From UBA12202 sp002691725 (GTDB lineage: Bacteria; Pseudomonadota; Alphaproteobacteria; Puniceispirillales; UBA1172), in contig CBFIAU010000006.1 in assembly GCA_965660675.1 (NCBI GenBank), positions 106,542 to 170,541 on the forward strand: a stretch of 64,000 nucleotides of DNA, read 5' to 3'. Both the position numbers and the translations under genes were made by a program. The notes under the pieces were generated by a model. The model saw nothing but the letters and a program-made list of their open reading frames with translations. It had not been told where the DNA came from and searched no databases. How positions within the stretch are numbered: position 1 is the first letter of the stretch; every line of letters begins with the position of its first letter. Of the stretch, positions 8,731-17,868 are shown piece after piece.

Positions 8731-9699
8731 CTATGCGTCTATCTTGTCTGAGGCGTCTATCTTGTCTGATGCGGCGGTCTGATTGGAAGTCTGGTTGGAC
8801 GTTTGGCGGGCGGGTGCCAGTTCAACCAATAAAATAGCTACCATAATAAGACCAGCGCCAAAAATAGCCAATAATGTCATATCTTGTTTAAGCATAACCC
8901 AGCCAGCGACAGCAGCAAAAACACCTTCCAAAGATAATAAAATTGCCGCCGCAGATGATGAGCAGTTTTGCTGAGCGATTAGTTGCAAGGTGAAGCCAAG
9001 CGATATTGATAAAACACCTGCAAATAAAATATCTGGCAGCACCGCATAAGCTAACATCAGATCAATCTGATCAATTACAACATAAACAAGTAAAGAGAAT
9101 ATAGCGGTTAATATTGTTTGCACAAAGGCAAGCTGAAAGGGCATTTTCGTCAACCCCACCAAGGCACCTACCAGCATGATGTGAAAAGCCCAGAATATCG
9201 CACTAGAAATCACCAGCCAGTCACCAAAAGTAATAGTTTGAAGGTCTGTTCCGGTCATAAACCAGCTGCCAATCATAAAAACAACAACAGCCATCCAGCG
9301 CATCCATGGCAAGTGAATCCCAAAGAAGATTAAGCCAAATACAGGTACTAATGGCACATATAACGTCGTCAGATAGGCGGCGTTTGCAACGCTAGTCGTA
9401 TGAAGCGCAATTTGCTGAAGGCTTGATCCCACAAACATAAAAACACCAAGCCCTAAGCCGCCCCATAGCACCTGCTTTTGGCTAATCTGCTGTCGCTGTT
9501 TCCAAAACGGATTTCTGCGATATTCCATGATCGCAAATGGCAATAGCGCAAATGCGCCTGCCAAAAACCGATAAAACTGAAACCCGAATGCGCCTAAATC
9601 TCTCATCCCTGTTGTTTGAAAAACAAAACTCACCCCCCAGATAAATGCGGTCAGCATGAGAAGCGCATGAGCAAAATAGCGAGAAGTTAGCAATGACAT
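8731..9699 (-). CDS. EamA/DMT-superfamily permease
   Basis: 322-residue inner-membrane protein with about ten hydrophobic segments in two EamA halves. The N-terminal half shows the family pattern (LLMLTAFIWGVSFVFQ). Substrates of such carriers vary (amino acids, nucleosides, metabolites) and cannot be read from sequence. It ends only 25 bp before the selD fusion on the same strand, so it is probably the first gene of a permease-selD-mnmH transcription unit. The C-terminal tail is a run of short duplications (SNQTSNQT, then SDKIDASDKIDA), mirrored in the DNA as two copies of GCGTCTATCTTGTCTGA near 8736-8770. Confidence 0.85.
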   Translation of the reverse strand: MSLLTSRYFAHALLMLTAFIWGVSFVFQTTGMRDLGAFGFQFYRFLAGAFALLPFAIMEYRRNPFWKQRQQISQKQVLWGGLGLGVFMFVGSSLQQIALHTTSVANAAYLTTLYVPLVPVFGLIFFGIHLPWMRWMAVVVFMIGSWFMTGTDLQTITFGDWLVISSAIFWAFHIMLVGALVGLTKMPFQLAFVQTILTAIFSLLVYVVIDQIDLMLAYAVLPDILFAGVLSISLGFTLQLIAQQNCSSSAAAILLSLEGVFAAVAGWVMLKQDMTLLAIFGAGLIMVAILLVELAPARQTSNQTSNQTAASDKIDASDKIDA

Positions 9700-9793
9700 G
9701 AGGGATAATCGCAGTAAGTGAGAAAAAGGTTTATGCTTTATACAAGCGTGATGCGTTGAATACTATTACTAATTTTCCTTCATGAGTAATGAT

Positions 9794-9829
9794 TTTCGCG
9801 CCGAAAGATGACTTTTCGTGTCGTATAAT
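9794..9829 (+). promoter_or_regulatory. candidate promoter with repeated TTTCG/CGAAA half-sites before mttB-like gene
   Basis: TTTCG (9794-9798), CGAAA (9802-9806) and TTTCG (9814-9818) are alternating inverted half-sites. They lie just upstream of a perfect -10-like TATAAT at 9824-9829. No good -35 is visible, which fits an activator-dependent or repressor-covered promoter. This is read from pattern only. Confidence 0.3.
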
Positions 9830-9900
9830 TACTATATTATGTCTATTCTTGATTAAATGGGTGGGGTGATCCAGCCTTTGATAAAGGTAAGGAGAATATT

Positions 9901-11535
9901 ATGCCCAAACATCATTCACATGAACATCCAGATGAACATTCAGATGAACAAAGCACAAGCCTGACAAATCCTGATAATCCAGATGATCAAAATAGTAATA
10001 GTAAACCCATTCGCCGCGGTAGACGCCAACGCCAGGCACCTGATCTTGCAGACCATAAAGCCCCGGCTGTGTTCACGCAGTTGCAGAATAATCTTGGCTA
10101 TATAAATCCGCTACGCCAGGCCGATATTCAAAGCATCCATGATAACAGCATGGCCATCATCCGTGATCATGGGATTAAGGTATTGAGCCCGTCTTTGCGC
10201 CAACATTTGAAAAAAATGGGCTGTTTGGTTGATGATGACAGTATGGTTGTCCGCGCGGATGAAGATTTTGTTATGACGCATATCGCATCGGCGCCAAAGC
10301 AATTCACTTTAACCCCCAGAAATCCTGATAAGCAAATCGTAGTCGGCGGCAATTATATCAATTTTGGCCTGGTCTCAGGCCCGCCAAATGTCAGTGATAG
10401 AACTCGCGGCAGACTATCTTCACAATTATCAGATTTCATTGATCTTATTAAACTTGGACAGATGCAGCCCAATATTAATTTCTTTGGCAATCAAACCGCC
10501 GCCACCAATGATCTCAACGTCTTCACAAGGCATCTGGATAGTATGCTGGCAACGCTAATCAATTCAGATAAGGTGTCGGCTTGCATGTCGGTTGGCCAAG
10601 AACGGGTCAATGATGCGATGGAAATGCTGGCGATCGCACGGGGGATATCAACCGAGGATATGAAATCCTCACCATCTGCTATCACTAATATTAATGTCAA
10701 TTCCCCGCGCGTCCTAGATACCGAAATGTCGGACGCAGCACTCGCGATGGCGGCACTCAATCAAGCCACAATAGTGACGCCGTTTACCTTGATGGGCGCG
10801 ATGGCACCGGTCAGCCTGCCTGCCGCGTTATCGCAGCAAAATGCTGAGGCTTTATTTGTTATTGCTATGATTGAGTCTGTTAGCCCTGGTGCGCCTGTGG
10901 TTTATGGCGGATTTACATCTAATGTCGATATGAAAACAGGCTCGCCAGCCTTTGGGACGCCTGAAAATGCTATCACCAATTTAGCTGGCGGGCAGCTGTG
11001 TCGGCATTATGGTCTGCCCTATCGAAGCAGCGCGTGTAGCGCGTCTAACATTCCTGATGCACAAGCCGCTTTTGAAACCCAAATGTCGTTATGGGGCGCG
11101 GTTTTTGGCGGCGCCAACATGATCTATCATGCGGCGGGATGGATGGAAGGCGGGCTGGTTGCCTGTTATGAGAAAGTCATGCTGGATGGCGATATGCTAG
11201 ATGCTTTTGCAAAAATGCTGACGCCGATAGATTTTTCACCTGATGAGCTAGGTTTTGATGCGATTGGTGATGTCGCGCCGGGTGGCCATTTCTTTGGTCA
11301 TAATCATACTCTTGATCGATATAAAACGGCCTTTTTTGCTCCGATATTGAGTGACTGGCAGACCTTTGAGAACTGGCAAGCTAATGGTTCAAAAACGGCG
11401 TTTGAACGTGCCGAGGAGAAATGGAAAAATGTTCTCAATCATTTTGAGCCGCCAGCCATTGATCCTGCTATTGCTGAGGCGTTGCAAGCCTATGTTGCTA
11501 AGCGCAAAGAGGCTATTGGCGACCGGCCATTATAG
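9901..11535 (+). CDS. trimethylamine methyltransferase family protein (MttB homologue, non-pyrrolysine)
   Basis: 544-residue member of the MttB superfamily, corrinoid-dependent methyltransferases that demethylate quaternary or tertiary amines. Known non-pyrrolysine members act on glycine betaine, proline betaine, carnitine and similar compounds; the substrate here is not determinable. There is no internal in-frame TAG; the only one is the terminal stop, and a second in-frame TAG follows four codons later. The N-terminus is a charged tail with short repeats (EHPDEHSDEQS) and a basic stretch RRGRRQRQ. An excellent ribosome site (AAGGAGAATATT) precedes the ATG. No corrinoid protein, MtbA-like or transporter gene is adjacent, so partners must be elsewhere. 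Confidence 0.88.
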   Translation: MPKHHSHEHPDEHSDEQSTSLTNPDNPDDQNSNSKPIRRGRRQRQAPDLADHKAPAVFTQLQNNLGYINPLRQADIQSIHDNSMAIIRDHGIKVLSPSLRQHLKKMGCLVDDDSMVVRADEDFVMTHIASAPKQFTLTPRNPDKQIVVGGNYINFGLVSGPPNVSDRTRGRLSSQLSDFIDLIKLGQMQPNINFFGNQTAATNDLNVFTRHLDSMLATLINSDKVSACMSVGQERVNDAMEMLAIARGISTEDMKSSPSAITNINVNSPRVLDTEMSDAALAMAALNQATIVTPFTLMGAMAPVSLPAALSQQNAEALFVIAMIESVSPGAPVVYGGFTSNVDMKTGSPAFGTPENAITNLAGGQLCRHYGLPYRSSACSASNIPDAQAAFETQMSLWGAVFGGANMIYHAAGWMEGGLVACYEKVMLDGDMLDAFAKMLTPIDFSPDELGFDAIGDVAPGGHFFGHNHTLDRYKTAFFAPILSDWQTFENWQANGSKTAFERAEEKWKNVLNHFEPPAIDPAIAEALQAYVAKRKEAIGDRPL

Positions 11536-11563
11536 CATCTATTTTAGATCAATGCTGATCTCA

Positions 11564-12184
11564 CTAGGGGATGGATAAAGGCTTGGCCTTGCCTGTCCTT
11601 GAATTATAAAGCACCAACCCGCCACTCGGCGTTGAATATCCCGTCACGGCAGAGATAACCACCTGATGTGTGACCATCAAAATAAGCTCATCATCTGCAA
11701 TCGTCTCTAACCGATCAGACAGCAAGGCCAGCGTTTCTGTTCTATCAACATGATCTTGGAAAAAGGAATTAAGACCAGCAAAGCGCTGCCACTCACCTAA
11801 ATCCAACGCAATGGCGGTATCGACACAGCGGCACCACTGGCTCGATAAAATGGCATCAAACCTAACCCCTTGGGATTTGATATAGAGGCCGATATCTTGC
11901 GCCTGCTGGCGGCCAGTAGCATTGAGATTTCGCTGGGTGGCGCATTGATCAATATCAAAATGATCAGGATCACCATATCCAGGGGCGAGGGCATGCCGCA
12001 TAAAGACAACATTGGCATCTATCTGATCTATGGCAACAGAAAATGCAGTGTGTTGAGCGTTGAACTGGTCTGATTGCCCTATTTGCTCTATTTGCCCTAA
12101 TTGCCCTAATTGCTCTGGGGAAGCTGTTAAAGGCGCGAGGCCAAGGCTAATAAAAGCTAAGAATATATATAAATATCTAATCAT
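11564..12184 (-). CDS. secreted histidine phosphatase family protein
   Basis: 206-residue phosphoglycerate-mutase-like phosphatase with a Sec signal peptide (LYIFLAFISLGLAPLTAS). The catalytic motif VFMRHALAPG contains the RH pair. A downstream LSSQWCRCVDTA segment and a late MVTHQVVISA histidine complete the fold. This resembles periplasmic branch-1 phosphatases; the substrate is unknown. After the signal peptide comes a low-complexity duplication (EQLGQLGQIEQIGQSDQ), mirrored by repeated CCCTAATTG/CTCTATTTG units at 12079-12116. The gene is convergent with the MttB homologue. Confidence 0.82.
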   Translation of the reverse strand: MIRYLYIFLAFISLGLAPLTASPEQLGQLGQIEQIGQSDQFNAQHTAFSVAIDQIDANVVFMRHALAPGYGDPDHFDIDQCATQRNLNATGRQQAQDIGLYIKSQGVRFDAILSSQWCRCVDTAIALDLGEWQRFAGLNSFFQDHVDRTETLALLSDRLETIADDELILMVTHQVVISAVTGYSTPSGGLVLYNSRTGKAKPLSIP

Positions 12185-12230
12185 AATGCCCTGAATTACT
12201 TGTCAAAAACTAATATGTGCTTTCAGGGGA

Positions 12231-12304
12231 TGGAGGCCCAGACCGGAATCGAACCGGTGTACACGGCTTTGCAGGCCGCTGCATCACCACTCTGCCACCG
12301 GGCC
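12231..12304 (-). tRNA. tRNA-Cys (GCA)
   Basis: The minus strand gives a 74-nt cloverleaf with encoded CCA. The acceptor stem is GGCCCGG/CTGGGCC with one G-T pair, the anticodon loop is CTGCAAA with anticodon GCA, and the T-arm is ACCGGTTCGATTCCGGT. Confidence 0.97.
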
Positions 12305-12510
12305 ATCATGCAAGCATGACTTGAATAGCGCAACTGTTAACTAACGTCAACTAATCCTGCAACATACATGATCAGTGTCGTCGTGTTTAATATGCTATTA
12401 GCTGAAGAAATATTAATTGATCTCAACTTTTTATATTCTAGTCATTTCGCTTACAATTGGGTATTATAGCATCTCTTTTATCAGGAACCCGGAAGGTGGA
12501 GTCCCTTTAT

Positions 12511-13170
12511 ATGTCTGTTTATGCTAGTCGTCGGCGAAATATGGTTGAATCCCAACTCCGTGTGAACAAAGTTACCGATGATCGTGTCATTATGGCGTTT
12601 GAGAAAATGCCGCGTGAGGAATTTGTTAGCCCGGAGCTTAAAGGCTTGGCTTATATTGACGAAGACCTTGTTCTTGGATCAGGTCGGTTCATGCTTGAGC
12701 CTATGGTTCTGGCCAGATTGATGCAGGCATTAGCAATTAAAGCCGATGATACTATTCTGGATATTGCGGCAGGATGCGGATATAGCACGGCGGTTTTATC
12801 ATCATTAGGGCAGTCTGTTGTTGGCATTGAAGTGGATGAAAGTCTTGCTCATGTGGCACAACAAAATCTGATCAAATTATCTGTTGATAATAGTGTGATA
12901 CTTCATAGTGATCATAATCTTGGTTTTGCTAGCGAAGCCCCTTATGATGCGATCATGATAGAGGGCGCGGTCGCCGAAGTGCCTGAGGTTATCCTTGAGC
13001 AATTATCGGATAAGGGTCGCCTTGCGACTGTTATTCGGGAGCATCATTCTGCCCCTGGTAAAGCCGTTCTGTTTCAGAGAGGTAAAAGCGGGTTTTCAAA
13101 ACAGTATTTATTTGATGCCCAGACACCAATTTTAGATGAGTTTTCAAAAAAAGCTGAATTTCAATTTTAA
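12511..13170 (+). CDS. protein-L-isoaspartate O-methyltransferase family protein
   Basis: SAM-dependent methyltransferase of the PCMT fold. From ATG 12511 it has 219 residues, with the family start NMVESQLRVNKVTDDRVIMAF and a SAM-binding loop ILDIAAGCGYSTAVLS. The longer frame begins at a TTG (12457), but AGGTGGAG nine bases before 12511 favours the ATG. A PCMT-like gene immediately before tolC is a common alphaproteobacterial arrangement. A second, more canonical pcm lies at 31436, so this copy may have another role. Only 21 bp separate it from tolC. Confidence 0.85.
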   Translation: MSVYASRRRNMVESQLRVNKVTDDRVIMAFEKMPREEFVSPELKGLAYIDEDLVLGSGRFMLEPMVLARLMQALAIKADDTILDIAAGCGYSTAVLSSLGQSVVGIEVDESLAHVAQQNLIKLSVDNSVILHSDHNLGFASEAPYDAIMIEGAVAEVPEVILEQLSDKGRLATVIREHHSAPGKAVLFQRGKSGFSKQYLFDAQTPILDEFSKKAEFQF

Positions 13171-13191
13171 CCCAAATTTCCGGGAATATTT

Positions 13192-14550
13192 ATGTTTGCA
13201 CGCATTCTTATGGCTTTTGGTCTTATCGGGGCAGTTTCATTAGCCTATGCAGATAATGAAACCAATCCTATACAGACATATCTGCAACAGGCTTTGATCA
13301 AAAGCGAGCTGTTGCAAGCTGAAATTGAAACCATAAAATCAGTGCGAGAGGAACTTATTATTGCTGGCTCCAGCATGGATTTATCAACAACGTTAAGCTC
13401 TAATATTAATCGCGGCGAGCGCGCCATTAATGGCGCCTCCAGCATAGGTACTGAAAATGAAAACCTCAGCCTTACTGTCACGAAACCGATTTATGATGGG
13501 GGTGAGGCGAAGGTTGATCTAAATACCGCCAGATTGAAATTAGACAATGCGATCTTGTCTTATCGCGTGGTTGAACAGAATGTTCTGATTAATGCGTTAA
13601 CCGCGCATGTAAACTTAGTGACGGCGCGGCAACGCCTGCAAGTCGAGCAAACCAATGTTGAACGGCTAAAGCAGCAAGTTTCTGCCAGTGAGTTAAGAGT
13701 TCAGCTTGGTGATACAACTCCAACGCAATTAGCCTTAACGCAATCGCGGCTTGCCAGAGCAGAAGCGTCACTGATTTCTGCTGAAACCCAGCTCAATATA
13801 GCAAGCGCAACATTTCGCCGTTTTTTTGGTCAAATCCCAAGCCAGTTAACCTTACCCGAAGTAATTACAAATCAGCCGACTAGCGCTGGTTTAGCTGGTG
13901 ATTTAGCCCTTGATAATCACCCCGGGCATCAGCAGGTTAAAGTCAATGAACGGTTAACGCGCTTTGGTATTGATACGCTTGTCACCCAGATCAGACCGCA
14001 GATTGATTTCAGCGTTACAGGTTCAACAACCAATTCAAATGTGGCGGCATCAAATATTGATTCTATTTCAGCCGCTATCACTTTGACGACGCCTTTATAT
14101 GCAACAAATACGTCGCGTGCCAAATCTCGTGCATTGGTAGCAGATCATAAATCCATGATGCTGAGACTGACAGATTCTGAACTGGTGACTCGGCTCAATG
14201 CTGAAAATGCGTATCGGCAATTCATTGCGGACAAAAGCTTGATCAACGCTAATCAGGCGGAACGTGATGCCGCCAGCCTTTTCCGTGATGGCGTTAGGAA
14301 AGAGGTTGAGTTTGGCTTGAAAACATTGTTGGATTTGCTTGATGCGGAGCAAGATGTGGTCAATGCCGAGCTTAGCTTAATCAGCACCAGAGGCAACTAT
14401 GTGTTGTCTGGATATAATTTGCTCTCACATATGGGGCAATTAAATGCCGAAGCCTTTGAGCTTGTTCCGACTTTTATTGCTGTTGATGAACTGCCGCGTT
14501 ATGATGTGCCTTTTGGCGGCTTCCCATCACAAGTTATTTATCAGGACTAA
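13192..14550 (+). CDS. tolC: TolC family outer membrane efflux protein
   Basis: 452-residue outer membrane channel subunit for type I secretion or multidrug efflux; TolC trimers span the outer membrane and periplasm. Signal peptide at residues 1-20 (LMAFGLIGAVSLAYA). Long helical repeats follow, with typical TolC phrases such as VTKPIYDGG (first half) and LTTPLYATNTS (second half), which correspond to the two structural repeats. No inner-membrane ABC/RND partner or membrane-fusion protein is adjacent, as is usual for a housekeeping TolC. Probably co-transcribed with the upstream methyltransferase and the downstream PopZ-like gene (3-bp gap). Confidence 0.93.
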   Translation: MFARILMAFGLIGAVSLAYADNETNPIQTYLQQALIKSELLQAEIETIKSVREELIIAGSSMDLSTTLSSNINRGERAINGASSIGTENENLSLTVTKPIYDGGEAKVDLNTARLKLDNAILSYRVVEQNVLINALTAHVNLVTARQRLQVEQTNVERLKQQVSASELRVQLGDTTPTQLALTQSRLARAEASLISAETQLNIASATFRRFFGQIPSQLTLPEVITNQPTSAGLAGDLALDNHPGHQQVKVNERLTRFGIDTLVTQIRPQIDFSVTGSTTNSNVAASNIDSISAAITLTTPLYATNTSRAKSRALVADHKSMMLRLTDSELVTRLNAENAYRQFIADKSLINANQAERDAASLFRDGVRKEVEFGLKTLLDLLDAEQDVVNAELSLISTRGNYVLSGYNLLSHMGQLNAEAFELVPTFIAVDELPRYDVPFGGFPSQVIYQD

Positions 14551-14553
14551 GCC

Positions 14554-15039
14554 ATGACAAACCGCCCGAATAAAGATCGGACCAAAGACCAGACTAAAAA
14601 TCGGGCTAAAGACCAGAATAAAGATCGGACCAAAGACCAGAATAAAGAGAAGGCTAAACCAGATGACGCGGCGTCTAATCTGGAATTAAAGCAAGTGATT
14701 GCAGAAGGCCAAACAGCTAATTCATCGCTCAAATCTGTTTTTCATGAACTAGAGGCAAAACTATCATCCATCCCGGAAGATAAGGCCGTTTTAATTCTGC
14801 AAGAGGTGACTAAGCTTATTGAGACGGCTTCGGCATCAAAAACCGCTAACAGCAATGATGTATCGGGTACAATTAACGATAATATCCGATCATCTATCGA
14901 AGCGGTGATCATCACAGAGTTAGAAGATTGGATCCGAAATCGGCTACCGACGGTGTTTTCGGAGACCATAGCGAGCCAAATGTCATCGAGCCAATTATCT
15001 GAAGATGAATCCACCCCCGATAATGAGGCCGATAAATAG
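14554..15039 (+). CDS. popZ: PopZ-like polar organising protein (DUF2497)
   Basis: 161-residue protein, acidic except for its N-terminus. Its C-terminal part (residues about 112-141, IRSSIEAVIITELEDWIRNRLP) matches the conserved PopZ tail that drives oligomerisation into a polar matrix in Caulobacter. The position between tolC and valS is the same as popZ in Caulobacter, which supports the call more than the short sequence match. The N-terminal 36 residues are unusual: a Lys/Asp/Gln-rich tandem repeat (KDQNKDRTKDQNKEKAK) encoded by near-identical DNA repeats at 14575-14650. The start overlaps nothing and lies 3 bp after the tolC stop. Confidence 0.72.
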   Translation: MTNRPNKDRTKDQTKNRAKDQNKDRTKDQNKEKAKPDDAASNLELKQVIAEGQTANSSLKSVFHELEAKLSSIPEDKAVLILQEVTKLIETASASKTANSNDVSGTINDNIRSSIEAVIITELEDWIRNRLPTVFSETIASQMSSSQLSEDESTPDNEADK

Positions 15040-15197
15040 GCCTCATCTATCATCCCGCCAACGCTTTTTTCATAAAGGTGATGGCAAAATAACTGGCAAG
15101 GATAAGCCTGATCGCAATCTCTTTAGTCATAAGACTTGTGATATCTTGCGTAAATGTCTAAAAAGCAGTTTGTGAAACCATTAATTCAACTTTTGAT

Positions 15198-17855
15198 ATG
15201 CTAGAAAAAACCTATAATCCTGAACAGTTTGAAGCGCGGTGGTATAAAGCATGGGTTGATAGCAACGCTTTTGCTAGTGTCCCAAGCAGCCCCAAATTGC
15301 CTTATACGATCATGATGCCGCCACCTAATGTGACAGGCTCGCTTCATATTGGTCATGCGCTCACCTTTACGTTGCAGGATATTCTCATCCGCTATCATCG
15401 CATGATTGGCCGTGATGCCTTATGGCAACCGGGTACTGATCATGCTGGTATCGCCACGCAAATGGTTGTTGAACGCAAACTTGATGCGGAAGGTGTTAAG
15501 CGCCGTGATTTAGGCCGCGATAAGTTTATTGATGAGGTCTGGAAATGGGTTGACACATCTGGTGGGACAATCTCACGGCAATTAGAATCGCTTGGCGCGT
15601 CCCCGGATTGGGCGAGAGAACGCTTCACTCTTGATGAGGGATTATCGAAAGCGGTTCGGCTGGTTTTTGTTCAGATGCATGAACAAGGCCTCATCTATCG
15701 GGATAAGAGGCTGGTTAACTGGGATCCAAAGTTACAAACCGCTATTTCAGACCTTGAGGTTGAACAGCGAGATGTGAACGGCCATTACTGGCATATTCGC
15801 TATCCCGTAGAAAATAGCGATAAGCATCTCATTGTCGCAACAACGCGGCCTGAAACCATGTTTGGTGACACAGCAGTAGCGGTTCATCCTGATGATCCGC
15901 GCTATCAAGACCTGATCGGAAAATATATTATTTTACCGTTGATGGGGCGGCGTATCCCGATCGTTGCTGATGACTATGCCGATATAGAAAAAGGCTCAGG
16001 TGCGGTCAAGATTACCCCTGCCCATGATTTCAACGACTTTGAGGTTGGTCGGCGCCATAATTTAGAAATGATTAATGTCATGGATGCCGATGGCCGAATG
16101 AATGATGTCGTCCCTGAAACCTATCAGGGTATGGACAGGTTTGACGCCAGAAAAAAACTCATCGCGCAGCTAGAAGATGACAATTTACTGGCACAGACTG
16201 AGCCGACTACGCATAGTGTTCCGCATGGTGACCGATCAGGTGTTCCGCTAGAACCTTGGCTGATGGATCAGTGGTATGTTGATGCCAAAACCCTTGCTGA
16301 GCCAGCGATTAAAGCGGTTGAAGACGGCCGCACTCGGTTTGTTCCCAAACGCTGGGAGAAAACATATTTTGAATGGATGCGGAATATTCAGCCGTGGTGT
16401 GTTTCGCGTCAGCTATGGTGGGGGCATCGAATCCCGGCATGGTATGGCCCTGATAATACGCCTTTTGTCGCCATGGATGAGGCGGCAGCCAGAGTAGTAG
16501 CGATACAGCATTATGGCAAGGATGTAGATTTAAGACAAGATGATGATGTCTTGGATACATGGTTTTCAAGTGGTTTATGGCCATTTTCAACGCTTGGCTG
16601 GCCAGAAGAAACCGAGCACCTCAAGCGTTATTATCCGGGTGATGTTTTAGTAACCGGTTTTGATATCATCTTTTTCTGGGTCGCGCGTATGATGATGATG
16701 AGCATGCATTTCATGGATGGCGAAGTGCCTTTCCGTGATATTTATATCCATGCGCTTGTGCGTGATGAAAAAGGCCAGAAAATGTCTAAATCCAAGGGCA
16801 ACGTCATGGACCCGTTGGATTTATCCGAGAAATATGGGGCTGATGCCTTACGCTTTACGCTAACCGCATTAGCGGCACAGGGCAGGGATATCAAACTGGC
16901 AGAAAGCCGGATTGAAGGATATCGCAATTTTGCTACAAAAATCTGGAATGCTTGCCGCTTCCTTGAAATGAACAAGGCAACGGGCAAACCTGGATTAGCG
17001 GGCGTTGTCATTACTGACCCGATTAATCAATGGATTTTATATGAGCTTAATCGGACAAGTGAGACGATGAAAACTGCGATTGCTGAGTATCGGTTTAATG
17101 ATGCGGCTGATGCCATCTATCATTTCATCTGGCATTCCTTCTGTGATTGGTATCTGGAATGGATAAAACCTGTTTTAGGGGCTTCTGGCGATGCCAATGA
17201 CCCGTCTAATAATGAATATACACGAGTCGCGGCAACCGTCATGGCAGATGCGATCACCATGCTTCATCCCATCATGCCGTTCATCACAGAGGAGCTATGG
17301 ACAGAGATTTTTGATGCTGATGAGATGCTTATTTCTTCATCTTGGCCTGAACGTAAGCCAGAACACGAAGCGGATGATTATGCGAATGCAGGGAAAAGAA
17401 TTGGCTTCATCTTTGCGATTATTTCAACGATCCGCTCGCTCCGTAATGAGATGAATGTTCCAGCCGCCGCCAAGCCTGACTTAGTCATATTGGATAGCAA
17501 AACGCTCAATCATGATTGGATCAATGATCACCGTGAGGCTATTTTGCGGCTGGCGCGGCTTAATGATATTCGCATTGAAGGCGATATGCCTTCGCAATCT
17601 GCGCAAGCGGTGGTAAGCGGCATTGAGATTGCCATTCCGCTGGCTGGCGTTCTCGATTTTGATGTGGAAAGAAAACGACTTTCTGATGCGCTCAAAGCCA
17701 CCGAAGCAGAAGCAAAAAAGCTTGAATCAAAGCTCAATAATCTCGGTTTTGTGAGCAAAGCACCAGTAGAAGTCATTGAAGAAAATAAACGCAGACTTGA
17801 CGCCGAGTTAGAACGGCGCGACAAATTAGATACGGCTATAAAGCGATTGCAATAA
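15198..17855 (+). CDS. valS: valyl-tRNA synthetase
   Basis: Class Ia aminoacyl-tRNA synthetase that charges tRNA-Val. HIGH motif at residues 50-53 (GSLHIGHAL) and KMSKS at 528-532 (GQKMSKSKGN). The editing domain lies between them (TTRPETMFGDTAVAV). A C-terminal coiled-coil arm characteristic of ValS (KRLSDALKATEAEAKKLESKL) completes 885 residues, within the normal range. It is followed 13 bp later by ilvD, whose product makes the valine precursor. This pairing is sensible but may be coincidental. Confidence 0.98.
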   Translation: MLEKTYNPEQFEARWYKAWVDSNAFASVPSSPKLPYTIMMPPPNVTGSLHIGHALTFTLQDILIRYHRMIGRDALWQPGTDHAGIATQMVVERKLDAEGVKRRDLGRDKFIDEVWKWVDTSGGTISRQLESLGASPDWARERFTLDEGLSKAVRLVFVQMHEQGLIYRDKRLVNWDPKLQTAISDLEVEQRDVNGHYWHIRYPVENSDKHLIVATTRPETMFGDTAVAVHPDDPRYQDLIGKYIILPLMGRRIPIVADDYADIEKGSGAVKITPAHDFNDFEVGRRHNLEMINVMDADGRMNDVVPETYQGMDRFDARKKLIAQLEDDNLLAQTEPTTHSVPHGDRSGVPLEPWLMDQWYVDAKTLAEPAIKAVEDGRTRFVPKRWEKTYFEWMRNIQPWCVSRQLWWGHRIPAWYGPDNTPFVAMDEAAARVVAIQHYGKDVDLRQDDDVLDTWFSSGLWPFSTLGWPEETEHLKRYYPGDVLVTGFDIIFFWVARMMMMSMHFMDGEVPFRDIYIHALVRDEKGQKMSKSKGNVMDPLDLSEKYGADALRFTLTALAAQGRDIKLAESRIEGYRNFATKIWNACRFLEMNKATGKPGLAGVVITDPINQWILYELNRTSETMKTAIAEYRFNDAADAIYHFIWHSFCDWYLEWIKPVLGASGDANDPSNNEYTRVAATVMADAITMLHPIMPFITEELWTEIFDADEMLISSSWPERKPEHEADDYANAGKRIGFIFAIISTIRSLRNEMNVPAAAKPDLVILDSKTLNHDWINDHREAILRLARLNDIRIEGDMPSQSAQAVVSGIEIAIPLAGVLDFDVERKRLSDALKATEAEAKKLESKLNNLGFVSKAPVEVIEENKRRLDAELERRDKLDTAIKRLQ

Positions 17856-17868
17856 GAGGAGATCAATC

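Noticed and set aside
9901..11560. Pyrrolysine-type MttB
   Set aside because: There is no internal in-frame TAG; the only TAG is the terminal stop, and a second TAG follows within five codons.
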